In this document: piece by piece, positions 55,041 through 64,000 of the stretch | Layout of the letters: the number at the start of each line of letters is the position of its first letter | Position numbering within the stretch: position 1 is the stretch's first letter | Source of the DNA: Oopsacas minuta | Lineage: Eukaryota > Porifera > Hexactinellida > Lyssacinosida > Leucopsacidae | Length of the DNA stretch: 64,000 bases | Assembly (NCBI GenBank): GCA_024704765.1 | Contig: JAKMXF010000322.1 | Coordinates: 1-64,000 of the forward strand | Direction of reading: 5' to 3' | Made by a program: the position numbers and the translations under genes | The notes under the pieces: generated by a model | Database searches by the model: none | Seen by the model: only the letters and a program-made list of their open reading frames with translations | What the model was told of the DNA's origin: nothing

Positions 55041-56001
55041 ATGGGTAACAATCTGAAGAGTCTACAATGTGTTCCCATATTCTCTACTCCCAATAGGAAG
55101 GTTAATATAGTAATCCTTGGTATAGATCAAGCAGGCAAAACAACATTCTTATACAGGATAAAGTACCAAGAACTCTTCCCAACTATTCCTACTATAGGAT
55201 TCAATATTGAGAAGGTTATTTATACATATGGCTATATAGGAACTAACATGAATTCTTAGGAACTAATGTGGTAATTATAAGATGAAGTTGCTATTTGCAA
55301 AATTAGCTCTATTATCCATGGTTATTCTTATAATAATAAGCAAACGAACTTGTATAAACATGTGGTATTATCCATGGTTCAATTTGTATTAAAGGTAAAG
55401 ATAGGCGATCAACACATGGCTACTCTATGGGATGTAGGAGGACAGGACAGACTACGAGCTATATGGCCTCACTACTACAAGGGAATAGACGGTATCATAT
55501 TCCTAGTGGACTCCTCTGATGCTAGCAGGTTACCAGAGGCTAAATATGAATTACACAACGCTTACACAAGCAGAGAGCTTCATCAGGTATGTTTCCATAG
55601 TGACATAACGGAGGGTAGAAATATGCAGTTGAATAGTTTGATAATATTTGTAATTTCGGGTCTATAGAAACTTATGCAAGTTATCCATAGTCCAATTACT
55701 GAGCTAATTAATATTGAAGTAACACATATGCTGTTGTTAGCAGTAATTCAAAAGCTGTAAATAGTTTACCAAACTATTTACATTCCATTTTCAGGTGCCG
55801 TTGCTAGTGTTAGCTAACAAGCAAGATCTACCACATGCTATGACGTCAGAGGACATCGTTACGGGATTAGGATTAGAGTCTCTCCCCCATCAGAACTATT
55901 TTGTACAACCGACCAGTCTAACTAACGGAGAGGGGATAGAGGAAGGGATCAAGGAGATGGATAAAATGCTAATACAGAGGAGAATGAAAACTAGCCAATA
56001 G
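55041..56001 (+). CDS. ARF-like small GTPase (ARL4-like)
   Basis: Exons 55041-55214, 55395-55586 and 55795-56001 give 190 residues. Seen: [10 protein letters not shown] start with a Gly2 myristoylation-type site, P-loop GIDQAGKTT, switch I PTIGFN, switch II DVGGQDR, NKQD, and a basic end [27 protein letters not shown] and the [11 protein letters not shown] helix favour ARL4-type proteins, where the tail is basic and binds membranes. The first intron (180 bases) and second (208 bases) are long for this genome; the second contains an inverted pair GTAAATAGTTT/AAACTATTTAC. It differs from the ARL at 3356 in intron positions and in having DVGGQ. Confidence 0.88.
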
Positions 56002-56205
56002 AGTGTTAGTTTGTTTGTTTGTTCACTTATTTGACAACAACATGCAACAACAAATAGTTCTGTATTTCTTATTTGTATATATTACAGATTTGTAGATTGA
56101 CATTTTGTTTGTTTTGGAGAATATTTTGAATTTGTGAATTAAAATTATAATAAAAATTCAATTACAAAACTTTGGAACAAAAATGCTGAAAAATCCAAAA
56201 ATATG
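56002..56205. other. Intergenic DNA 3' of the ARL gene
   Basis: AT-rich 3' flank with a short GTTT tract right after the stop codon. I see no gene before the duplicated block begins at 56206. Confidence 0.4.
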
Positions 56206-57119
56206 AAATTTATAAGCTCTGTTTGTATCAATTAATCATTCCTTATAAGGAATACAGCTCTGTTAAAATCACGAATTATTAGCTAGGATATTGTAACATT
56301 ACATACTATGCAATGAGACGTAGGGGGTATTAAGAAAGTTGCAAGTACAAACGATGAGAATTTTGAATATTTTCATAAGTTGTATAAGCTTCAGATGGAT
56401 CAGCGATGAGGTGTATTGCAGTGAAATACAAACAAAAATACAAACATAAACAAGATAAACATGCTATAAAGCTGTATAATAATCCGTACAAGTAATCTAG
56501 TGCTAGACAAATCTGGTGGTTTGGTGGCTATAGCAACCTTAAGCCACCAAAAAATAGTGTATTTTGGCTAAGTAAGCAACTACCAAATTCCAATGTGTGT
56601 AGTGCTGATGCCATCTGTTAGCATAATACAAGTGTTTTACGTTTTGCAATCAATTATCTTAATATAATGAAGGGACATGTGCTAATTAGGAGATGTGGAT
56701 GTGGATTATGTACATATGTTTCGCATATAACAGAGCTCTTTGTAGCATTTTGAAATGTCCCAAAAGTTTTCAGTGGGCAGAGAATGGAAAGATCCTTTGG
56801 TTAGTTGGTGTAATAAGCTCGCAAGTGCCGCTAATGTCAATATAGAGAGCTGAATCATTAACACTAGTTACTTCAACTGTTACGGAGGTTAGGAAGAATA
56901 CACTTAGAGATTATTCTACCAATTATAGACCATTACTGATGTCTGTATATACATTATAACGAGGGGTTGATTAGGAAGAATGAGGGTTTAGTTCTACTCA
57001 GCGAAAATAAGGAACACGTGCTAGCTATTAAGTGTATCCATTTTACAGATAATATGACTCATATGGAGTGACGATTTGGTGTAAAACAAAGAATTATACT
57101 TCAGTTTCTGGAATGAAAA
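56206..57119. repeat. Direct duplication, copy 1 (upstream of the surface-protein gene)
   Basis: Starting at AAATTTATAAGCTCTG the sequence is nearly identical to 58088-58720 (offset 1882), including the palindrome ATTCCTTATAAGGAAT. Copy 1 contains an extra 278 bases (about 56588-56865) absent from copy 2. Homology resumes at AGTTACTTCA and ends near 57119, 60 bases before the gene at 57179. The block therefore looks like the promoter-side half of a tandem gene duplication. Confidence 0.88.
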
Positions 57120-57178
57120 CTATAAATATAATAACTTGACACACAAATTGCATATAACAGAGAGGATCTAAACCAAAA

Positions 57179-57829
57179 ATGAAGTACCAAATAATCTTCC
57201 TGCTTGGGTTATTCGCTGCAATAAATGCACAATTCCCTCAACTATCCGGTAGCTTTTCCTTCAAGGGCTCAAGTGAGGATTCCGTGCTCGGATTTGTAAC
57301 TGAATTCCCTCGATATGATTTATATGTGGACATCAGTAGGGGTCTACAAGCTGTAGAATATACTACATCATTCTTCTTTACCACAACAACAATTCAAGTA
57401 GCTAGTGTGAATGATTCAGCTGTCTATGTTGACATTAGCGGCACTTGCGAGGTTCTTACAACACTTTTCCCAAGTGTCTTTCCATTCTCTACCACTGAAA
57501 ACTTTTGGGACAGGTTCATAAATTCTACAGAGAGTCCACCTGGAACATTTACCTATGATGGATTCTTTGATACCTATGAAGTTATAATAGTGAACGGACT
57601 ACCGACACAATTGACATATGAAGGGCTAGGATCAACCATCTCTGTATATAATATCGACAGCTACATTGACGAAGCACCAGATTTCACAGCCTTCAGGCTA
57701 CCTGCAGACTGTATACAGTACGACTGCACAGCATGTCCAGAGGGAGTTAGAAGCTCAGCTGGGACTATAGCCAGCAGCTTGTTGCTACTACTAGCTGCTA
57801 CATCTATGTTTCTGCTAGCAACTGTATAG
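57179..57829 (+). CDS. Predicted secreted GPI-anchored protein of unknown family
   Basis: A single exon of 216 residues. The N-terminal signal peptide (MKYQIIFLLGLFAAINA) is followed by a Phe/Thr/Ser-rich extracellular region and a short Cys cluster (CIQYDCTACPEG). The end is a small-residue cleavage zone followed by a hydrophobic tail (SSLLLLLAATSMFLLATV) with no basic residues after it, the usual GPI-attachment signal. I do not recognise the domain. A frameshifted relative with the same C-terminal plan lies at 59440-59926, and the 5' flanks of the two are duplicated. A surface or matrix role is inferred only from the signals. Confidence 0.8.
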   Translation: MKYQIIFLLGLFAAINAQFPQLSGSFSFKGSSEDSVLGFVTEFPRYDLYVDISRGLQAVEYTTSFFFTTTTIQVASVNDSAVYVDISGTCEVLTTLFPSVFPFSTTENFWDRFINSTESPPGTFTYDGFFDTYEVIIVNGLPTQLTYEGLGSTISVYNIDSYIDEAPDFTAFRLPADCIQYDCTACPEGVRSSAGTIASSLLLLLAATSMFLLATV

Positions 57830-58087
57830 TACAGTAATGCTATACTTAGTGATGTACATCCTCTACGCGTGTGTAATAGTTTAGTATATTTGTAGGATAA
57901 GGTGTGTTTGATAGCTGTATTTACATATTTGAGTATTTCGTACTATAGAGTGTGATTAAATGAGTGAAATAATTATGGTAGACTCCTCTTAATAGGGTCA
58001 CATCGGGGCGAGGCCATTTAGACCTGATTAAGGGAATAATTTACATCATAAAGCAGATAAATCAGCTGTGTTATTAATTATATTCAT
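57830..58087. other. Intergenic DNA between the surface gene and duplication copy 2
   Basis: No frame or repeat is seen here. It presumably carries the 3' end of the transcript from 57179. Confidence 0.4.
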
Positions 58088-58720
58088 AAATTTATAAGCT
58101 CTGTTTGTATCAATTAATCATTCCTTATAAGGAATACAGCTCTGTTAAAATCACGAATTATTAGCTAGGATATTGTAACATTACATACTATGCAATGAGA
58201 CGTAGGGGGTATTAAGTTGGAACTACAAACGATGAGAATTTTGAATATTTCATAAGGTTGTATAAGCTTCAGATGGATCAGTGATGAGGTGTATTGCAGT
58301 GAAATACAAACAAAAATACAAACATAAACAAGATAAACATACTATAAAGCTGTATAATAATCCGTACAAGTTATCCAGTGCTAGACAAATCTGGTGGTTT
58401 GGTGGCTATAGCAACCTTAAGCCACCAAAAAATAGTGTATTTTGGCTAAGTAAGCCACTGCCAAATAGTTACTTCACTTGTTATGGGAGATTAGGAAGAT
58501 TACACATAGAGTATATTCTACCAATTATAGACCATTACTGATGTCTGCAAATTAATTATAACGAGGGGTTGATTAGGATGAATGAGGGTTTAGTTCTACT
58601 CAGCAAAATAAGGAACACGTGCTAGCTAGGAGGTGTATCCATTTTACAGATAATATGACTTATATGGAGTGACGATTTAGCGCAAAACAAAGAATTATAC
58701 TTCAGTTTTTGAAATGAAAA
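58088..58720. repeat. Direct duplication, copy 2
   Basis: Same block as 56206-57119 without the 278-base insert; small substitutions are scattered over the length. It lies about 720 bases upstream of the pseudogene relic at 59440, matching copy 1's position upstream of the intact gene. A short open frame inside it (58281-58541) also exists in part in copy 1 and has no protein-like character. Confidence 0.88.
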
Positions 58721-59439
58721 TCAGCTTAGTAGACTTATCTTAATGCAGTCACATCTTATATACAGGAATAGAAGGCGATTACCTATGGAACGTATCCGAA
58801 GTAATACAGTACATAACAAACCTAAACAACACACAAACTATGTATGAAGGCAGTTAACACATATAAACATCTACGAGGGGAGTTGTGTAACAGATATATC
58901 TAAGGAGAACTGTGAGAGATAACAATATATGAGTATATATGCAATATAAGAACAGGTTCTGTGGGCTGAATAGGGTTGATTGTCAGCACCAGCTGCTTAT
59001 AAACTCATCCCGTGTTTGTGTATGTTAACCTTGTAGGTAAATAACCTGCGCTGCAGAGGTTTATGTATGTAAAGTGTAAGCTCTACGGGTTTGCAAGGAC
59101 GCCAAAAATGCTACCTCGTTTCTGCCAAATCGCCCGTGTATGGAGGTTAGGCTGTACGAGGCTAAACTTCGCGTACATAGAAATCTCAAATATGTGCCGA
59201 GGCAGGAAGAAACCATAATTACCAACAAAATAGTTCCATAAACAGAACCATACATGACAATCCATATAGTCATATATCCATGGTAGCTGACTTACTGATA
59301 AATACATTTATTGATTCGATTCTATAGCAAACATGAATAGTATTATAACCCAGAGCTTGTAATTTAAAGCAACAGCTGAGTACATAAACGATGAAGAAGA
59401 ACTGTCAGAGTACTCAGGTTATGACGTAGCAGGGATACA

Positions 59440-59926
59440 TCGCTATCCTTGCTTACTGTTGATATAGAATATACAGATTATGGGAGAGAGGATTTCCTGC
59501 TGGAGAGCGAAGACAAGTAACGTGTTAATGAGAACACAGACGAAGTATGCACAATGGATCATTAGCTATGAATGCTATGAAACCCTTTCTCAATATATCT
59601 ACTAATCTATGGTTCTTCTTAACAGAGGCATCAGAGGGTCTTACTACCATTAATCTACGTACAGTCGACGACTACCTACTTATCATAGCTATGCAATTAA
59701 TGGAGGGATACCAGTAACCATGGTTACCATAACCAAGTTCAATAATGTGACACCTCCCTACTACGAGTTCTTACTGTCAGAAGGATGTTCCGCGGTGTCC
59801 TGTCCCCCTTGCAATACGGGTACACAGCCTGCGACCACCACCCCTAGCTCCGGAGGGAGGGTAGCTGGTAGCTGGGCAGTGTTACTACTCACCGTAGTTA
59901 CGATAATGGTAATAGGAATGTATTAG
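59440..59926 (+). pseudogene. Frameshifted relic of the GPI-anchored protein gene
   Basis: Three frames in succession each align with a part of the protein at 57179-57829. SYECYETLSQY (about 59570) matches ISGTCEVLTTLF; then, in another frame, NISTNLWFFLTEASEGLT and VDDYLLIIA match the ENFW...FDTYEVIIV region; then, after a further shift near 59690, INGGIPVTM and the last 68 residues match IVNGLPTQL onward to a Cys pair (CSAVSCPPC) and hydrophobic GPI-type tail (AVLLLTVVTIMVIGMY). I left the frames separate. At least two shifts without plausible GT-AG introns argue for decay. A multi-exon functional gene is a less likely alternative. Confidence 0.65.
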
Positions 59927-62332
59927 TTATTATTTTGTGTAAAATCTCAATATTTATAGCAAATAAAGTACGCATGGTTCCCAACCTCCCCCTGCTGTCG
60001 TCCTTAGGCCAACAAGGGGTCAATAGACCCCAGGTTGTGAGCACTCATTGGTACATTAACATTCCTATAGAAATATCATATTGTTAGTGATATGCCAGAT
60101 ACATCAGATATCGTATGAATGGAAAAATGAATAGATGATGCAGCAATAAGTGGTTAGCCTAGTGTCGCTATAGTTGCAATTGGAACTAACCTATCCAGCA
60201 TATGATTAAGCCACGTGGATTATAAAATTGGATCAGAGATGAAATGATTAATATTAACTATGTATTAATCTAATTATAAATACTGCAAGGTATAATCTCG
60301 TCTGTTTTGCTGTAATAATGTTGACAGCAAATATTGATTAAGAATAAGGGACTGTTCCGGGAGTATAGCCTCCCTATCAGGATTGATTTAGTGACTGATA
60401 ATTAAGTATAAAAAGGTGTTAAAGTGTTATAATAATATATGCAGGAGAATGAATATGGTATAGTTCCATAAATGACAGACGTAAGTCTTAAATAGAGTTA
60501 ATTCAGGCAATATATAGCGCTATGTAATATATTACAGTTTTGCTTCACAAAATGCACGAGAAAATAGGCAATAACCTCAATTAGTTTTGCATACAGAACG
60601 AAGGGTACAAAGCCACCAAGAGCATTGTGCCTCTGGGTATCCCTCAGAATACATAAAACAGATTATCATCTCCAATCTCTGACAATTAATGACGTAATTA
60701 TCCTAGAATAACAAACTACAAAATTCGTTGTGTGCCAAATTCAAATTTTAATTAATTTTACCTTTAAAAGTTCAATTATTAATTCAATTAATAAAAGTAC
60801 AAATCAATATTTATTGTATACATTCACAGAATTATAATAACAGTTGTTTACGTAGATTTATGTAAACAATCACCTGATAAAAGTGTTTACAACTATGCTA
60901 TTCCCCTACAAAGTGTTAGTAAATAATCTCTGAAAATACTTCTAATAAATATTCCAAGAACTGAAAGTTTCTCAAAAGCAAAAATTCCAATAAATATTCC
61001 AAGAACGCTTATTAAGACATAAGATTAGTTCCAATATGGCATATGCTATTGATTATTAATCAAACGACATTAACGAGACACTAATTACCGCCATGTCATA
61101 TATTATACAATAGTTCCATATTGTAAGAGAATATAGTTCCAAATACGTCAGTCTTACTACGTATAAGACGTGAGGACTGAAAACTGGGAAAATATTAACA
61201 GATAAGTAGTAAATATGTTGATTCTACTGGTCTAATCTCCTAATACGTTTAGCGGAAGGGGGCAGTTAGGAACATGATATCTTCTGATTAGGTAGACGTA
61301 TATCTAACATTCTTGTGTTGCTAGCGAAAGAATGTTCCTACGCAAAGAGTTCAAACTCATAATGCTCTCTACCCTGAACTCCAATGACACAATATGGTTG
61401 TTAAGGTAGTGCTATAAATAAATGTCTGTAAGCGAATCAATGAACCAATAATGCTAACATATTGATAGCATATCTATCAGTATATTATAAATATCACAGA
61501 CAGGTGGTTAGACTGTAAAATTAATAAACACGTGTTTGTCAATATATGTTGTAAACAATCTAATTAAACATTCCTTCTACATAGTTACCGACCCGTTTCT
61601 ACAAATGCACGGGATTTTAATTACCAAATACTTGGATTACAGGTTATTCGCCCTAATATAGCTAAAAATAGCAAATTTCTTCACAGATTTCTTCAATATT
61701 TGTATAATATTTCTCCAAATAATTCTATAATGAACTAAACTATCGTATTTACTCAAATAATCGCCCCGGCTACTATTCGAATAAATACGGTATCTGTTGT
61801 ATTACTGATATGTATCAAAAAGGTTTCAGAATATATCCCAGTTAAACTGATCCAAGTTAGGTAAGGCTTCAAATCCAAATAAGCTAGTAATGAACTTCTA
61901 TATACATTCTAAGGTCATTTGATCACAAATATTACAGTTCACAGAGCAGACATTCAAATTATTTAATAATCAGACAACTATAACGCGGGATACTAACTAG
62001 TCCATAGCGCTATTATCTAAAATAGAAATAACAAACAAATAAATAAAGTGTAGAAACTAACAAAATGTTGTAGACAAATGAATGAATTGGAATGTATTGT
62101 ATATAGTGTGATTCTCCCAACAACAAAAACCCCCTACGATAACTAAAAATGTCAGTTCAGCAGCCATGAAGGACACAAATTACCGAACGCGATTAGTACA
62201 GCGTGAATATGTTAGCGTCCAAAGAAATGCTATCCCAAGAGGGTCCCTAAAGGAGAAGTTCCTCGGTGACATCACAAGCATGCATTATAATAGAAGAAAA
62301 CGAATCAGCCAATAATACTTAAGATATTTTAA
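59927..62332. other. Gene-poor AT-rich region
   Basis: About 2.4 kb with no frame, RNA gene or strong repeat that I can support. Words such as 'tagttccata' recur (60453, 61110, also 31431 and 59231), hinting at degraded dispersed repeats. A short run near 60950-61010 duplicates 'aataaatattccaagaac'. Confidence 0.5.
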
Positions 62333-64000
62333 TCAAAGATTCAAATCTATCAAATCGATAGGGTGTGAAAATTTATTGAAGGAAGTTGCGTATTTTAATA
62401 TTTGTTGGAACTTTGTAAAGTCTTCTATTCTTGGTTTAATTCTTATTTCTCTTGATTTGTTTGTGTGTAAGTAAATGCGTTTATCTTTCTCGAAAATCTC
62501 ACAGATATTTTTCGGGAGTTCTGAGATCGGAATTTCATACTTTTCAATATTAGAGAGATGGGAGTGTTTCCTTGTGAAGACGATCTCATTTTCATAGAGT
62601 TGTAGGAGGTATTTATGACTCCTACATAGCTTTAATTTAGAGTTATCCTTCAGTTTAAGCTTAACACCGGATATAAAGCTCACTGGCTGTTTCCCAGTAC
62701 CGTTTAATATCGGTTTACATTCACCGGCGCAATCGGAAATCTCAAAACCGTCCCCAAAGCTTCCGGAATCTGAGGAGCCACTGGAGGTATTATTAGACCG
62801 CAGGGAGCTAGCGTCATCAGGTGATAGGGTAGAGGGGTACTCCTTTGGTATGGACAGACACTGACTGACGGGATTAAGGGCGCCAAATGGGTCAGTTTCT
62901 GTCCTATTGGTTGATCCCCCATAGCTTTTAATTTTGCGATGTCCTATTTTCTTAGAAATTTGGAAATCAGTGGGTAGGGTAGAGGTGGACACATTTAGAG
63001 GGTTACAAATGGGCGATAGGATCCCGAACTGCCCGATAGCTCGGAATTCAGGGGGAGTAGGGCAGCGGTTGTCGAGGGCCATCTTATTAGAAGCTCCTAT
63101 TATCAGAGGAGACCGTTTTCGTGGAATGGTAGCACATTTTCTTGGAGAACCATGGGGTGTTAGAGGATTAGAGTTAGTTGGTCTGAGGGTACGGATGGAG
63201 TCCAGTTCCTCTGCTTCGATCTGTAGGGACAGCTTAAAAACGTCAGTCTCAAAGAATCTCTCAAACTCGTTAAGATAACAATTCTGTAATTGTTGTTGTA
63301 GAGAACTCTTCAATTTCGGGTTTTCCTTGAATTCATATAATACGATAGATCGCTGGTAATATCCCAGCTGACTGACTAGCTGATCATAGACCTCCAGGGG
63401 CTCTTGACACTCTGAGAGAGAGAGATCAGAAGCAGCGGACAATTCCACAAACCTCTTGGTGTAAATACCCAAATATGGGATACAAGGAGGGCTAGATCTC
63501 TTCATATGGTCCCAGAGCTTTTCGTAGTTATTCGAGTGTGATATAACTTCAGTCATATTATCGAATGCCTTTCTACCATCAACTTTTTTCCATGTCCTCT
63601 TCAGTCTAATAATAGCTCTTCTCTCCAAGGAAATAATAATAGCCATAAAGGAATGGAAATTCTTGAATTCTAACAGTTTCTTGGCTATTTTTATGAATTG
63701 GGTTATTATGTCTGCTCGATGTTTCTCAGTTATTTCTAAATTTAGTATACTTTTTGTAACCCAGGCACATGTACGATTGAAGAAATCTTGGAACTCACAG
63801 ATGCAGGGGGCCTTTGAGAATTTGTCCTTCTTTTCCCAGTTACAGTTTGTGAATTCTTCAGGCTGTATTTGAGTGAAGAGGTGCCCGCATAACCTAGTCA
63901 ATTGTTCCGCAACCATTTCCGGTGTTTCTTTCAATAAATCGAAGCGATCAAAGGTGTGAAAAGTGGCACAATGTACTTGAGACATATCTTCCACGCCCGT
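62333..64000 (-). CDS. RALGPS-like RasGEF, 5' end outside the window
   Basis: An uninterrupted frame reaches the right edge, so the N-terminus is missing or the exon continues. The RasGEF catalytic domain occupies the first 270 residues: FDLLKETPEMVAEQLTRLCG, QIQPEEFTNCNWEKKDKFSK, FIKIAKKLLEFKNFHSFMAI and CIPYLGIYTKRF. A Ser/Pro linker with PLTPHGSPRK and CPTPPEF follows, then a Ser-rich stretch (SSGSSDSGSFGDGFEIS). The last 110 residues form a PH-like domain (VKLKLKDNSKLKLCRSHKYL onward). RasGEF followed by proline motif and C-terminal PH is the layout of RALGPS1/2, which activate Ral GTPases independently of Ras. The first residue in frame is set by the window edge, not by a start codon. 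Confidence 0.87.
   Translation of the reverse strand, partial: TGVEDMSQVHCATFHTFDRFDLLKETPEMVAEQLTRLCGHLFTQIQPEEFTNCNWEKKDKFSKAPCICEFQDFFNRTCAWVTKSILNLEITEKHRADIITQFIKIAKKLLEFKNFHSFMAIIISLERRAIIRLKRTWKKVDGRKAFDNMTEVISHSNNYEKLWDHMKRSSPPCIPYLGIYTKRFVELSAASDLSLSECQEPLEVYDQLVSQLGYYQRSIVLYEFKENPKLKSSLQQQLQNCYLNEFERFFETDVFKLSLQIEAEELDSIRTLRPTNSNPLTPHGSPRKCATIPRKRSPLIIGASNKMALDNRCPTPPEFRAIGQFGILSPICNPLNVSTSTLPTDFQISKKIGHRKIKSYGGSTNRTETDPFGALNPVSQCLSIPKEYPSTLSPDDASSLRSNNTSSGSSDSGSFGDGFEISDCAGECKPILNGTGKQPVSFISGVKLKLKDNSKLKLCRSHKYLLQLYENEIVFTRKHSHLSNIEKYEIPISELPKNICEIFEKDKRIYLHTNKSREIRIKPRIEDFTKFQQILKYATSFNKFSHPIDLIDLNL

Noticed and set aside
58281-58541. 86-residue frame inside duplication copy 2
   Set aside because: The homologous stretch of copy 1 is interrupted and the sequence has no protein-like composition. 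The duplicated block looks like flanking DNA.
59061-59307. Two overlapping minus-strand frames near the GPI-gene relic
   Set aside because: They overlap in different frames, have no recognisable features, and cover a stretch resembling the foldback element at 36656-36721.

Overview
This window is nuclear DNA from an animal with a compact, AT-rich genome. Introns are mostly 45-60 bases with GT-AG ends, genes lie 50-150 bases apart on both strands, and the gene set is clearly metazoan: Delta-like Notch ligands with DSL and EGF domains, a SORCS-like VPS10 receptor, CAMSAP, a SMOC/SPARC-like matrix protein, tau-tubulin kinase, CUL5 and RALGPS. That combination fits an early-branching animal with a small genome, most plausibly a sponge; the species cannot be named from the sequence alone. 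I saw no rRNA, tRNA, CRISPR array or intact transposase.

Layout. 1-2.7 kb is satellite and minisatellite DNA: five 313-bp units, a degenerate 'ataagaac' array, nine 44-bp units and a 27-bp repeat. 3.3-15.5 kb carries ARF-like GTPase, NDUFB8 (minus), SLC35A2-like transporter, TTBK-like kinase, SEC31 and SAC3/GANP, mostly on the plus strand. 15.6-35.3 kb is a long minus-strand block: ATG16L, a coiled-coil orphan, VTA1, TIMM13, CUL5, ribosomal protein eL30, CHID1, SUPT3H, TFG, an acidic orphan, CAMSAP, ALG8 and a SMOC-like secreted protein. After a 1.6-kb AT-rich gap, SNX3 (minus) faces two tandem Delta-like genes (plus, 37.7-43.9 kb). A SORCS-like receptor fills 44.1-49.7 kb (minus), followed by a calmodulin-like gene, CHMP3 (minus), a ubiquitin-like/armadillo-like orphan (minus) and a second ARF-like GTPase. 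From 56 kb the DNA is gene-poor: a tandem duplication holds an intact GPI-anchor-type surface protein and its frameshifted relic. The window ends inside a RALGPS-like RasGEF gene (minus).

How the genes relate. Many act in membrane traffic (SEC31 and TFG in COPII export; VTA1 and CHMP3 in ESCRT-III/VPS4; SNX3 and the VPS10 receptor in endosome-Golgi sorting; two ARLs; ATG16L in autophagy). I treat this as housekeeping content of a dense genome, not as an operon. The most distinctive material is the tandem Delta-like pair with tyrosine-based PPxY/LPxY cytoplasmic tails, the strong excess of the palindromes TGACGTCA and TCAGCTGA in exons and introns alike, two families of short dispersed foldback repeats, several intronless genes among intron-rich neighbours, and three proteins I cannot assign.

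Coordinates of multi-exon genes are whole coding spans from start to stop. Exon joins given were read from splice consensus and protein continuity, not from transcripts.
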